Assembly: GCA_966185765.1 (NCBI GenBank)
Contig: CBIFVZ010000074.1
Span: 1 to 19,112, forward strand
Length of the DNA: 19,112 nucleotides
Direction of reading: 5' to 3'
Source: CBIFVZ01 sp966185765
GTDB lineage: Bacteria; Pseudomonadota; Gammaproteobacteria; Enterobacterales; Enterobacteriaceae
The notes under the pieces are model-generated. The model was not told where the DNA came from. It saw nothing but the letters and a program-made list of their open reading frames with translations, and did no database searches. Positions 1 to 7,481 of this stretch are shown piece by piece (the first letter of the stretch is position 1; every line of letters starts with the position of its first letter). A program made the translations under genes and the position numbers.

Positions 1-68
1 CCCTTTAACAACGTGAAAATAAAATAATTATTCGATTAAAACTCAAATTTTATTTATCTGATATGAGA

Positions 69-101
69 TGCGTCTGGCTTACATAACTATTACCAGACGC
101 A
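69..101. terminator. 9-bp hairpin downstream of creA
   Basis: Bases 69-77 (TGCGTCTGG) and 93-101 (CCAGACGCA) form a perfect 9-bp inverted repeat around a 15-nt loop, about 65 bases past the creA stop. No T-tract follows on either strand, so it is at best an atypical terminator. It could serve creA or a convergent gene ending to the left of the window. Confidence 0.4.
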
Positions 102-128
102 ATTAAAACTTGCCGGAATCGCTTTGCG

Positions 129-145
129 ACATTATCAGATAATGT
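129..145. repeat. 17-bp perfect palindrome after creA
   Basis: ACATTATC (129-136) and GATAATGT (138-145) are perfect inverted arms around a single central A, in the non-coding stretch just after the creA stop. The tight spacing fits a dimeric protein site or a cruciform better than an RNA hairpin. No known operator was recognised. Apart from this and the 69-101 hairpin, nothing else was seen in 1-166. Confidence 0.35.
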
Positions 146-166
146 TCAACCTATCTATAAGCCGAC

Positions 167-637
167 TTATTTCCACGGCATAATCGGCACCGCACTCAAT
201 GCGTTTTTAGGCGAACCATCTACCACTTTGTCAGAATAGGAAAGATAGATGAGTGCATGGCGTTGTTTATCGTAAAAACGCACCACCTGGAGCTTTTTAA
301 ACACTAGTGACGTACGTTTACGAAATACCACCTCCCCTTCTTTCTTACCGGCCTCAATCTTTGGATCCAGCTCAATCGGCCCGACCTGCTGACAGGAAAT
401 AGCCGCATCAGCCGTGTCTTCCGCCAGCCCCAGCCCACCTTTGATACCGCCTGTTTTCGCCCGGCTGATATAACATGTCACGTTTTTTACATCCGGGTCG
501 TCAAAGGCCTCTACAACAATTTTATGGTCAGGGCCAAAGATCTTAAAAACCGTGTCAACAGAGCCGACCTGTTCAGCCAGTACAGGCCCCACGAAAAGCA
601 TCACCGGAAAAAACACACCCAACATCTTATATTTCAT
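167..637 (-). CDS. creA: CreA family periplasmic protein
   Basis: 156 residues, one fewer than I recall for E. coli CreA. An N-terminal signal peptide is visible: Lys at positions 2 and 4, a hydrophobic stretch (about residues 5-20) and an Ala-Glu cleavage region (VLA/EQ). The mature protein begins EQVGSVDTVF and has paired cysteines in VTCYIS and ISCQQVG, a CreA family (PF05981) pattern. The molecular function is not established. In E. coli creA heads the creABCD cluster, but here no creB start or reading frame follows in the 166 bases visible. The ATG at 637 has only a weak Shine-Dalgarno. The gene is divergent from rob across a 208-bp AT-rich gap. Confidence 0.93.
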   Translation of the reverse strand: MKYKMLGVFFPVMLFVGPVLAEQVGSVDTVFKIFGPDHKIVVEAFDDPDVKNVTCYISRAKTGGIKGGLGLAEDTADAAISCQQVGPIELDPKIEAGKKEGEVVFRKRTSLVFKKLQVVRFYDKQRHALIYLSYSDKVVDGSPKNALSAVPIMPWK

Positions 638-741
638 ATTGTTACCAACTTTTAAAGTTACGCTTAGTGATTATCAGTCACCCGACAAAAAACCGTTTAA
701 TATCACTTTATTAAAAAAATTCACCCACTGCGATGATATTT

Positions 742-760
742 TTCGCATCAATTGTTAAAA
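742..760 (+). promoter_or_regulatory. possible marbox upstream of rob
   Basis: Bases 742-760 match the degenerate marbox consensus AYnGCACnnWnnRYYAAAY at 11 of 14 informative positions, with GCAT in the first box and GTTAAA in the second. It lies in the creA/rob gap about 85-100 bp upstream of rob. MarA/SoxS/Rob control of rob is known in E. coli. The consensus is loose, so a chance match in AT-rich DNA is quite possible. Confidence 0.3.
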
Positions 761-789
761 AAAACACTGAATGCTTAAAGAACAAAAAA

Positions 790-798
790 TGATATTAT
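790..798 (+). promoter_or_regulatory. extended -10 promoter candidate for rob
   Basis: TGaTATTAT has an extended TGn motif and a -10 hexamer matching TATAAT at 5 of 6. No good -35 lies upstream, which an extended -10 can tolerate. It would give a leader of about 40 nt before the rob ATG, with a GGATGAGGAT-type ribosome site just before the start. Confidence 0.4.
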
Positions 799-845
799 CC
801 GCTTCTTTAATAACAGGTATTCGCTCGTCAGGATGAGGATATTAT

Positions 846-1715
846 ATGGATCAGGCTGGGATTATTCGCGATCTGTTAATCTGGCTGGAAGGCCATCTCG
901 ACCAGGTCCTTTCTCTGGATAACGTTGCAGCCAAAGCGGGCTACTCTAAGTGGCATTTGCAACGTATGTTCAAAGAGGTGACAGGTCATGCCATTGGCGC
1001 TTATATTCGTGCGCGGCGCCTGTCAAAATCGGCCGTTGCATTACGTCTTACTGCCCGCCCCATCCTAGACATTGCGTTGCAGTATCGCTTTGACTCTCAG
1101 CAAACCTTTACCCGCGCGTTTAAAAAGCAATTTGCCCAAACGCCTGCACTGTATCGCCGCTCACCAGACTGGAGCGCCTTTGGTATGCGCCCGCCAATAC
1201 GGCTTGGTGAATTTACCCCCCCGCAACCCCATTTCATTACCTTGCCGGAAACCCATCTTTTGGGTACCACGCAAAGCTACAGTTGTACCCTTGAACAAAT
1301 AAGCGCATTTCGTAACGACATGCGCGCCCAGTTCTGGCGCCATTTTCTGAGCCACGCCCCCACCATCCCACCTGTGCTTTATGGCCTGCATGAACCGCGT
1401 GCCAATGTGGAAAAAGATGACGAGCAGGAAGTGCTTTACACCACCGCGTTACCGCCAGAGATGGTAAACGGTAACATCCCGGACGCACAGCCGGTACATC
1501 TGGAAGGTGGGGATTATGTTCAGTTCAACTACGAAGGACCAGCTGACGGACTACAGGACTTTGTGCTGACTATTTACGGCACCTGTATGCCTATGCTGAA
1601 TCTGACGCGCCGTCGTGGGCAGGATATTGAACGTTTCTATCCCGCCCACCGTGAAAAGCTGGCCGCGCCGCCAAAAGAGTTGCGCTGCGAGTACCTGATT
1701 CCGGTCAGGCGCTAG
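846..1715 (+). CDS. rob: AraC/XylS-family transcriptional activator Rob
   Basis: 289 residues, the E. coli Rob length. The N-terminal ~110 residues hold the two AraC-type helix-turn-helix motifs (SLDNVAAKAGYSKWHLQRMF and a second in PILDIALQYRFDSQQTFTRAF). The rest is a GyrI-like effector domain (about residues 120-289, including GGDYVQFNYEGP and the C-terminal CEYLIPVRR). Rob belongs to the MarA/SoxS/Rob group that binds marboxes and activates stress, efflux and organic-solvent tolerance genes. Unlike MarA and SoxS it is abundant and controlled after synthesis. The ATG at 846 follows an AGGATGAGGATA ribosome site. Its TAG stop overlaps the stop of convergent gpmB. Confidence 0.97.
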   Translation: MDQAGIIRDLLIWLEGHLDQVLSLDNVAAKAGYSKWHLQRMFKEVTGHAIGAYIRARRLSKSAVALRLTARPILDIALQYRFDSQQTFTRAFKKQFAQTPALYRRSPDWSAFGMRPPIRLGEFTPPQPHFITLPETHLLGTTQSYSCTLEQISAFRNDMRAQFWRHFLSHAPTIPPVLYGLHEPRANVEKDDEQEVLYTTALPPEMVNGNIPDAQPVHLEGGDYVQFNYEGPADGLQDFVLTIYGTCMPMLNLTRRRGQDIERFYPAHREKLAAPPKELRCEYLIPVRR

Positions 1716-2359
1716 CGCTGTAACTCGTCAAGTGCGGGGGCATGTAGATGTGAGATGTCGCCCGCCATTTCAACCACCCATCCCGGCGCCAGCCACGGGC
1801 TTTGCTGGTAATCCACGCGTGAAAGCGAACAGTTACGAAGGCGAAGGCGTCGTTCGGCGTAAGGCGGCAGTCCGAGAATGGTACTCACCAGGCAACCCAG
1901 AGCCATACCATGACTCACCAGCAATGGGCGACTGCCTTCAGGTAATTCGCGACAGGCATTGAGCGCACCGTGCATACGTACGCTGACCTCCTGCATTGAT
2001 TCACCATCCGGAATGCGCCCATCTGGCGTACCGTTTACCAACCGACGCCGCCAACCTTCTTCTTCGTCAGTTAACGAATCAAGATGCCGCCGCTCCAGTA
2101 CGCCCATGTCCAGCTCGCGCAGACGCGCGTCCAGCACCACGGTACAATCACAAACCTCTGCAATGATTTGCGCAGTACGCTGCGTGCGGCCCAGATCGCT
2201 TGTTATCACATGCGTAATGCCCAGCGCTTTCACACGCTGGGCAACCTGCATGGCCTGCTGCTCACCGAGTGCAGTAAGCGGGCTGTCTGACTGCCCCTGA
2301 ATGCGCCTTTGGGCATTCCATAACGTCTCGCCGTGGCGAACAAGGTATACCTGTAACAT
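1712..2359 (-). CDS. gpmB: histidine phosphatase GpmB (YtjC)
   Basis: 215 residues, the family's usual length. The LVRHGETLWN signature puts the phospho-acceptor at His9, with Glu82 in LRELDMG and the second catalytic His150 in VSHGMALG. It belongs to the phosphoglycerate-mutase-like histidine phosphatases. Though named phosphoglycerate mutase 2, E. coli YtjC is thought to act mainly as a phosphatase, so the substrate should be left open. Its stop (1712-1714) shares two bases with the rob stop (1713-1715). The ATG at 2359 has a poor ribosome site (GGA about 10 nt upstream). It is divergent from yjjX across 180 bp. Confidence 0.94.
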   Translation of the reverse strand: MLQVYLVRHGETLWNAQRRIQGQSDSPLTALGEQQAMQVAQRVKALGITHVITSDLGRTQRTAQIIAEVCDCTVVLDARLRELDMGVLERRHLDSLTDEEEGWRRRLVNGTPDGRIPDGESMQEVSVRMHGALNACRELPEGSRPLLVSHGMALGCLVSTILGLPPYAERRLRLRNCSLSRVDYQQSPWLAPGWVVEMAGDISHLHAPALDELQR

Positions 2360-2475
2360 ACGTTTTTATCCATGACTTACCCTTCACGTCACGAATGCAG
2401 ACGGATATGACACCGTTCTCTTTGTCTTCCCAGGCCACTGCCGGTTGAATACACAGAACGGCTTTGCCAACTGCT

Positions 2476-2505
2476 TTCTGCAAGATGCGTGATTTTGGGT
2501 ATACT
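2476..2505 (+). promoter_or_regulatory. promoter candidate for yjjX
   Basis: TATACT (2500-2505) is a good -10 with a weak TTCTGC -35 (2476-2481) and an 18-nt spacer. Transcription would start about 25-30 nt before the yjjX ATG at 2540. Nothing else definable was seen in the 180-bp gpmB/yjjX gap. Confidence 0.4.
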
Positions 2506-2539
2506 GCGTTCACAAATTTTTATCAGAGTTCCACAGATT

Positions 2540-3055
2540 ATGTACCATGTCATCTGCGCAACCCAAAACCCAGCCAAAATTAAGGCAATTCTGGGGGCTT
2601 TTGAATTAATTTTCGGGTCTCAATCTTGCCATGTCGATGCAATTAACGTTGAGAGCGGAGTCCCGGATCAGCCGATTGGCTGTGAAGAAACGCGACGCGG
2701 CGCACGCCAGCGCGTTGAAAATGCCCGCCTCGCCTGCCCGGATGCAGATTTCTGGGTCGCGATTGAAGCCGGCATTGATGAAGGTAGCACCTTCAGTTGG
2801 GTGGTGATTAAAAATAAAAATAAAACGGGAGAAGCGCGCTCTGCCACATTACCGCTCCCGGCGAGCATTCTTGAGCGCGTACTGGCTGGTGAAGAGTTAG
2901 GCCCTGTAATGTCGCAATGGAGTGGAATTAGTGAAATCGGTCGTAAAGAAGGGGCAATTGGCGTCTTTACCGCAGGCCATCTCACCCGCAGCAGCGTCTA
3001 CCATCAGGCCGTGCTGCTGGCACTCAGTCCGTTTCACAACGCCATTTATGGCTAA
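2540..3055 (+). CDS. yjjX: inosine/xanthosine triphosphatase YjjX
   Basis: 171 residues from the ATG at 2540; E. coli YjjX has 170. The frame is open further upstream to 2489, but the extra 17 residues lack family similarity and would overlap the promoter. The chosen start gives MYHVICATQNPAKI, matching the family N-terminus. Landmarks are NPAKI (substrate loop), ESGVPDQP, the DFWVAIEAGID core, SATLPLP and GRKEGAIGVFTAG near the end. Members hydrolyse the abnormal nucleotides ITP and XTP, keeping deaminated purines out of nucleic acids. The ribosome site is weak (CAGAG). The TAA stop overlaps the stop of convergent trpR. Confidence 0.95.
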   Translation: MYHVICATQNPAKIKAILGAFELIFGSQSCHVDAINVESGVPDQPIGCEETRRGARQRVENARLACPDADFWVAIEAGIDEGSTFSWVVIKNKNKTGEARSATLPLPASILERVLAGEELGPVMSQWSGISEIGRKEGAIGVFTAGHLTRSSVYHQAVLLALSPFHNAIYG

Positions 3056-3381
3056 TCGCCCGTTTTAAGCAACATCTGCTCAAGCCAGGCACGCAGCTCC
3101 GGCGGCGCGGATTTAAGGCTGTTAGAGCCGCGAGTGATGGTAGCAATGCCTGCTCCAAGCTCGTTTTTAAGCTCGCGCTGGCTCATTTCTCCACGCAGTA
3201 ACTCTTCAATAATACGGATGCGGGTGCCAAGTGCATCCCGCTCATCCGGGGTGAGCATCAGCGTCAACAAAGGCAAATGCAAATCTTGTTCAAACGCCTG
3301 CTGCAACAGCGCCACAAAGCGTAGCCACTCTTTCTTGTTTTGCTCCGCCTGCGCCGCTGAATACTGTGATAACTGAGACAT
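3052..3381 (-). CDS. trpR: trp operon repressor TrpR
   Basis: 109 residues from the ATG at 3381; E. coli TrpR has 108. An in-frame ATG five codons upstream (3396) is less likely because family members begin close to the SxYSAAxAEQ segment. The all-helical dimer core (LLTLMLTPDERDALGTRIRIIEELL) and the helix-turn-helix QRELKNELGAGIATITRGSN are nearly identical to E. coli. With bound tryptophan it represses trp, aroH, mtr and itself, and a trp-operator-like site lies about 25 bases upstream. Its TAG stop shares bases with the yjjX stop. slt lies upstream on the same strand, ending 67 bases before it. Confidence 0.97.
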   Translation of the reverse strand: MSQLSQYSAAQAEQNKKEWLRFVALLQQAFEQDLHLPLLTLMLTPDERDALGTRIRIIEELLRGEMSQRELKNELGAGIATITRGSNSLKSAPPELRAWLEQMLLKTGD

Positions 3382-3404
3382 GTTATGCCGCTCCACCGTA
3401 AAAA

Positions 3405-3452
3405 TACTATCTAACTAGTACAGCAGCATAACATACCGTCAGCCAAAATCAG
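3405..3452 (-). promoter_or_regulatory. trpR promoter and TrpR operator
   Basis: Read on the minus strand, a CTGATT -35 (3452-3447), 16-nt spacer and TATGCT -10 (3430-3425) precede GTACTAGTTAGATAGTA (3421-3405). The latter closely resembles the trp operator (consensus half-site AACTAGT): one half is perfect and the other has CTATC, so 6 of 8 base pairs of symmetry hold. The operator abuts the -10, the arrangement I recall for E. coli trpR, and supports autoregulation. The -35 lies at the 3' end of slt. Confidence 0.7.
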
Positions 3453-5386
3453 TAGCGCATCTGCCACTCTGCATCGGTCATCAATACAGGTGTTTTATCC
3501 TTACCGGAGAAGTAGCGGTAGTAGGCATCATACGCCAGCACGTTTTTCACGTAGCCGCGAGTTTCAGAAAACGGAATGCTTTCCACAAACGCCACGGCAT
3601 CAATACGACCACCGCTGTTACCACGCCAGGTTCTCACCCTGCCAGGACCTGCATTGTAGGCCGCAGACGCAAAGATGCGATTGTAGCCAAACTGCTCATA
3701 GACTTGCTGGAGGTAGCTGGTCCCCAGGTTGATGTTCATATCCGGGTCCAGCAGCTGGTTAGTACCAGAGTAAGGAATACCGGCTATTTTTGCCGTATGG
3801 GCGGCCGTGGCGGGCATCAGCTGCATCAGCCCGGTCGCACCAACCGGTGAGCGCACTTTCGGGTTCCAGGCACTCTCCTGGCGTGCAATCGCCATTGCAT
3901 AGCTTGATGAAATATCTTTGCTGCGGGTGTAGCTGTCGAATGTTGACTGCCACGCCAGTGGGAAGCGCTCTTCAAGATGATCCCAAAGTTTACCGGCGAT
4001 CGTCGCCTGCACGCTGAGATCCCACCATCCCTGATTGAAGGCGTAACGCGCAAGGCCAGCCTGTTCGTCTCGGGTGCGGCTGGTCACAAGGTTTGCCCAC
4101 TCGCCGCGTGCGGTGTTATCCATATTCCAGTACATCAGCTCGCGCACGCGGTTCATTTCCGGCCCTTGCACCAGAATGGGATTCACCGCCGGCGCTTTGT
4201 CGATACGCAATGTATAATTTTCCCCCAGCCGCTGTGCTGCCGACATTGGGTAGAAACCACGCCCGCGCATCAGTTCACGCAGGATAGCTTTAGCCTCCTC
4301 ATCCCGCCCACGCTCTAACAGCAAATCTGCTTGCCAGTAGCGCCATTCATCTTTGCTTTTTGCCTCCATCGGCAATCGAGCAAGCCAGGTGTTCAGGCCA
4401 TGTCTGTCGCCTGCGCCCAGCGCCATACGTACGCGTCGCTCCAGCAGCGACGTAGACTGAGAGCGCATAATGACGCTGTCGCGCCACTCTGCCTGCTCGG
4501 CGGTAATGTCATTGCCCATCAGACGCCAGGCCACAATATCCCTAAGCTCCTGCGTCTGCTCTTCAGTCAGCTGCTGTGTCCGGGCAAGCGTTGGGATCAT
4601 CAGCCTGGCGTTTTCGGCATCCTGACGAGCAACGCTCGCGAACGCCACCGCGGCCATCTGACGCGTGAAATGCGTTGCACTCACGCTACTGGCAAAGCTC
4701 ATTACGCTGGCAGGGTTCCCTGCCAGTGAGCTTATCGCGCCTGCCACTGTGCCGTAGCCTGCTGGCATGTCTGCCGCAAGGCGTGACACCAGCGAGGTAT
4801 TGCCCGCTTTCATCGCCAGGCGAATACGCTCAAGGTAATCTTCTGCCGACTGCGTGCCGGAGCTGCGCCAGGCCTGGAACAACCGGTCGCAGGCTGCAGG
4901 CTGGTTCTTACCGGTCATCCATAACTCGTGTGCGCCGCGCCAGGCATCAGATGCCATCCCGGTATTCCATTTGGCGTAGTAAAAATTGCACTTCGCTTCC
5001 ACTGAACCTGGTTCTTCCGGGCTAAAGGCCAGAATGCCTCGCCAGTCTTCGCGCCGCGCCAGTTCATTGACGAAGCGCGATTTCAGGCTGCGCGCCAGCG
5101 GAAGTGTGGGATAAGCCTGCACAAACTGCGTCACGCTGACCGAAGGCTCATTTTTTAAATCATCAGTTAACTGGCGGTATTCAAGATAGGGATACAGCGG
5201 ATAATCCCGAAGGGTGGGCATCAGTTGCGCGACCACATCCATTTGCTTGTTGTCCCAGGCCTGCTTGACCTGCGCGTACCGGCTGCGTTGTTCGTCCAGC
5301 GAATCGGCCTGTACCGCCTGACTGAAACTCAGCAGACAGACGCTGAATGCCAGGGTACGCCAGACTGCCTGTTTGGCTCTTCCCAC
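3449..5386 (-). CDS. slt: soluble lytic murein transglycosylase Slt
   Basis: The GTG at 5386 is chosen over an ATG at 5428. It has a strong GAGGAA ribosome site six bases upstream, gives exactly 645 residues as in E. coli, and places a normal signal peptide at the N-terminus (VGRAKQ, a hydrophobic core, cleavage at QAVQA/DSLDEQ). The long helical superhelix (about residues 28-475) forms the doughnut-shaped domain. The C-terminal lysozyme-like domain has the catalytic Glu in ARQESAWNP (about residue 504), then GATGLMQLMP, AAYNAGPGRV and ESIPFSETRGYV. It cleaves glycan strands of peptidoglycan in the periplasm to 1,6-anhydromuropeptides. It is divergent from ettA and upstream of trpR. Confidence 0.97.
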   Translation of the reverse strand: MGRAKQAVWRTLAFSVCLLSFSQAVQADSLDEQRSRYAQVKQAWDNKQMDVVAQLMPTLRDYPLYPYLEYRQLTDDLKNEPSVSVTQFVQAYPTLPLARSLKSRFVNELARREDWRGILAFSPEEPGSVEAKCNFYYAKWNTGMASDAWRGAHELWMTGKNQPAACDRLFQAWRSSGTQSAEDYLERIRLAMKAGNTSLVSRLAADMPAGYGTVAGAISSLAGNPASVMSFASSVSATHFTRQMAAVAFASVARQDAENARLMIPTLARTQQLTEEQTQELRDIVAWRLMGNDITAEQAEWRDSVIMRSQSTSLLERRVRMALGAGDRHGLNTWLARLPMEAKSKDEWRYWQADLLLERGRDEEAKAILRELMRGRGFYPMSAAQRLGENYTLRIDKAPAVNPILVQGPEMNRVRELMYWNMDNTARGEWANLVTSRTRDEQAGLARYAFNQGWWDLSVQATIAGKLWDHLEERFPLAWQSTFDSYTRSKDISSSYAMAIARQESAWNPKVRSPVGATGLMQLMPATAAHTAKIAGIPYSGTNQLLDPDMNINLGTSYLQQVYEQFGYNRIFASAAYNAGPGRVRTWRGNSGGRIDAVAFVESIPFSETRGYVKNVLAYDAYYRYFSGKDKTPVLMTDAEWQMRY

Positions 5387-5672
5387 AAAAATTCCTCGCG
5401 TTATTGTTGTATGCCACCGCGGCGTCATGCCGCTGAAAATAATTGTTTAATGCTAACCGGGGGATGACGGTTATGCCATGTTCCGGACAGTTTTTTACTC
5501 ACCAAAGCGCAGTTTCGGTCAAAACCGGCCAGTGGCATGCACTCATCAGCTACACCACAGTACGCAGGTAACGCTATCGCTTGCATTGCTTTCAGTGTGT
5601 TGTGCAAGACAGCGCGAAGAATACGGAATCTGCCACGGCCGCTGGCTGGGATTACCGTTTGAAAAAGGCTAA

Positions 5673-5719
5673 ACTTCGCCCCTGAGACGAATCATTTATC
5701 CATTATAAAGAGGCGAAGT
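5673..5719 (+). promoter_or_regulatory. inverted repeat covering the ettA ribosome site
   Basis: ACTTCGCC (5673-5680) pairs perfectly with GGCGAAGT (5712-5719). Continuing inward past one C-A mismatch, the stem is 10 of 11 bp and takes in AGAGG (5709-5713), the only visible Shine-Dalgarno for the GTG start at 5726. If the mRNA begins upstream of 5673 the stem would mask the ribosome site, but I could not place a convincing promoter. The rest of the 339-bp slt/ettA gap (5387-5725) shows no gene, only a short TAACCG/CGGTTA inverted repeat at 5454-5473. Confidence 0.4.
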
Positions 5720-5725
5720 CGCAAC

Positions 5726-7393
5726 GTGGCTCAATTCGTTTATACCATGCACCGCGTCGGCAAAGTTGTGCCGCCGAAGCGTCATATTCTCAAGAACATC
5801 TCTCTGAGCTTTTTCCCTGGCGCAAAAATCGGCGTGCTGGGTCTTAACGGCGCCGGTAAATCTACTCTGCTGCGCATCATGGCCGGTATTGATACCGATA
5901 TTGAAGGCGAAGCACGTCCACAGCCGGGGCTGAAAGTGGGCTATCTGCCCCAGGAGCCGAAGCTTAACCCAGAACACACCGTACGTGAGTCGATAGAAGA
6001 GGCCGTTTCTGAGGTGGTTAACGCCCTCAAGCGCCTGGATGAAGTCTACGCGCTGTATGCGGACCCGGACGCTGACTTTGACAAGCTCGCCGCCGAGCAG
6101 GGTAAGCTCGAAGAAATCATTCAGGCCCATGACGGCCACAACCTGAATATGCAGCTTGAGCGCGCGGCCGATGCGCTGCGTCTGCCGGACTGGGAGGCAA
6201 AAATCGAGAACCTTTCCGGTGGTGAGCGTCGTCGCGTGGCGCTGTGCCGCCTGCTGCTTGAAAAGCCGGACATGCTGCTGCTCGACGAACCGACTAACCA
6301 CCTGGACGCCGAATCCGTTGCCTGGCTTGAGCGCTTCCTGCACGACTTTGAAGGCACCGTGGTGGCGATTACCCACGACCGTTACTTCCTTGATAACGTC
6401 GCCGGCTGGATTCTGGAGCTTGACCGTGGTGAAGGCATTCCGTGGGAAGGCAATTACTCTTCCTGGCTTGAGCAGAAAGACCAGCGCCTGGCGCAGGAAG
6501 CTTCTCAGGAAGCCGCGCGCCGTAAGTCCATTGAGAAAGAGCTTGAGTGGGTGCGCCAGGGTGCCAAAGGCCGCCAGTCAAAAGGCAAAGCACGTCTGGC
6601 CCGCTTTGAGGAGCTGAACAGCGTTGAGTACCAGAAGCGTAACGAAACCAGCGAGCTGTTCATTCCGCCTGGACCGCGCCTTGGCGACAAAGTGCTGGAA
6701 GTGGAGAACCTGACCAAATCCTACGGCGATCGCGTACTCATTGACGGGCTGTCGTTCTCCATCCCGAAAGGCGCGATTGTCGGTATCATCGGCCCCAACG
6801 GCGCGGGTAAATCCACGCTGTTTCGCATGATTACCGGCGCTGAGCAGCCGGACTCCGGTACGATTACCCTTGGTGATACCGTCAAAATCGCCTCTGTTGA
6901 TCAATTCCGCGACGCGATGGACGACAAGAAAACGGTATGGGAAGAAGTCTCCGGCGGCCTGGATATCATGAAGATCGGTAACACCGAAATTCCAAGCCGC
7001 GCCTACGTAGGCCGCTTTAACTTTAAAGGCACCGATCAGGGCAAACGCGTAGGCGAACTGTCCGGTGGTGAGCGTGGTCGCCTGCACCTTGCAAAACTAC
7101 TACAGGTTGGCGGCAACATGCTGCTGCTCGACGAACCGACCAACGATCTGGACATCGAAACCCTGCGCGCGCTGGAAAACGCCCTGCTGGAGTTCCCGGG
7201 CTGTGCAATGGTTATCTCGCATGACCGCTGGTTCCTGGACCGCATCGCGACCCACATTCTGGACTACCAGGATGAAGGTAAAGTGGAGTTCTTTGAAGGT
7301 AACTTCACCGAGTACGAAGAGTACAAGAAACGCACTCTGGGTGCCGACGCGCTGGAGCCAAAGCGCATCAAGTACAAGCGTATAACCAAGTAA
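5726..7393 (+). CDS. ettA: ABC-F energy-dependent translational throttle EttA
   Basis: 555 residues, identical in length to E. coli EttA (YjjK), from a GTG start. There are two ABC ATPase domains and no membrane segments. Walker A motifs are GLNGAGKST (39-47) and GPNGAGKST (second domain). ABC signatures are LSGGERRRV and LSGGERGRL. Walker B/catalytic glutamates are in LLLDEPTNHLD (Glu188) and LLLDEPTNDLD. An arm insertion sits in domain 1, and a charged linker rich in Arg, Lys and Glu joins the domains. EttA binds the ribosomal E site and gates entry of initiating ribosomes into elongation according to the ADP/ATP ratio. A strong terminator follows. Codon use resembles a well-expressed gene. 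Confidence 0.97.
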   Translation: MAQFVYTMHRVGKVVPPKRHILKNISLSFFPGAKIGVLGLNGAGKSTLLRIMAGIDTDIEGEARPQPGLKVGYLPQEPKLNPEHTVRESIEEAVSEVVNALKRLDEVYALYADPDADFDKLAAEQGKLEEIIQAHDGHNLNMQLERAADALRLPDWEAKIENLSGGERRRVALCRLLLEKPDMLLLDEPTNHLDAESVAWLERFLHDFEGTVVAITHDRYFLDNVAGWILELDRGEGIPWEGNYSSWLEQKDQRLAQEASQEAARRKSIEKELEWVRQGAKGRQSKGKARLARFEELNSVEYQKRNETSELFIPPGPRLGDKVLEVENLTKSYGDRVLIDGLSFSIPKGAIVGIIGPNGAGKSTLFRMITGAEQPDSGTITLGDTVKIASVDQFRDAMDDKKTVWEEVSGGLDIMKIGNTEIPSRAYVGRFNFKGTDQGKRVGELSGGERGRLHLAKLLQVGGNMLLLDEPTNDLDIETLRALENALLEFPGCAMVISHDRWFLDRIATHILDYQDEGKVEFFEGNFTEYEEYKKRTLGADALEPKRIKYKRITK

Positions 7394-7401
7394 CTGACGC
7401 A

Positions 7402-7431
7402 AACGGCCTTCTTCGCAAGGCCGTTTTTTTT
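7402..7431 (+). terminator. rho-independent terminator of ettA
   Basis: AACGGCCTT (7402-7410) and AAGGCCGTT (7417-7425) form a perfect 9-bp GC-rich stem with loop CTTCGC, running directly into eight T residues (7424-7431). It starts nine bases after the ettA stop. Confidence 0.95.
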
Positions 7432-7481
7432 AGCCTGGCACCAGGTAAGCGTCATACCTACATTATCTGTACCTGCCGATG

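Noticed and set aside
5696..6376. 226-codon open frame antisense to the start of ettA
   Set aside because: Overlaps a highly conserved ABC-F gene; no ribosome site or protein family signal.
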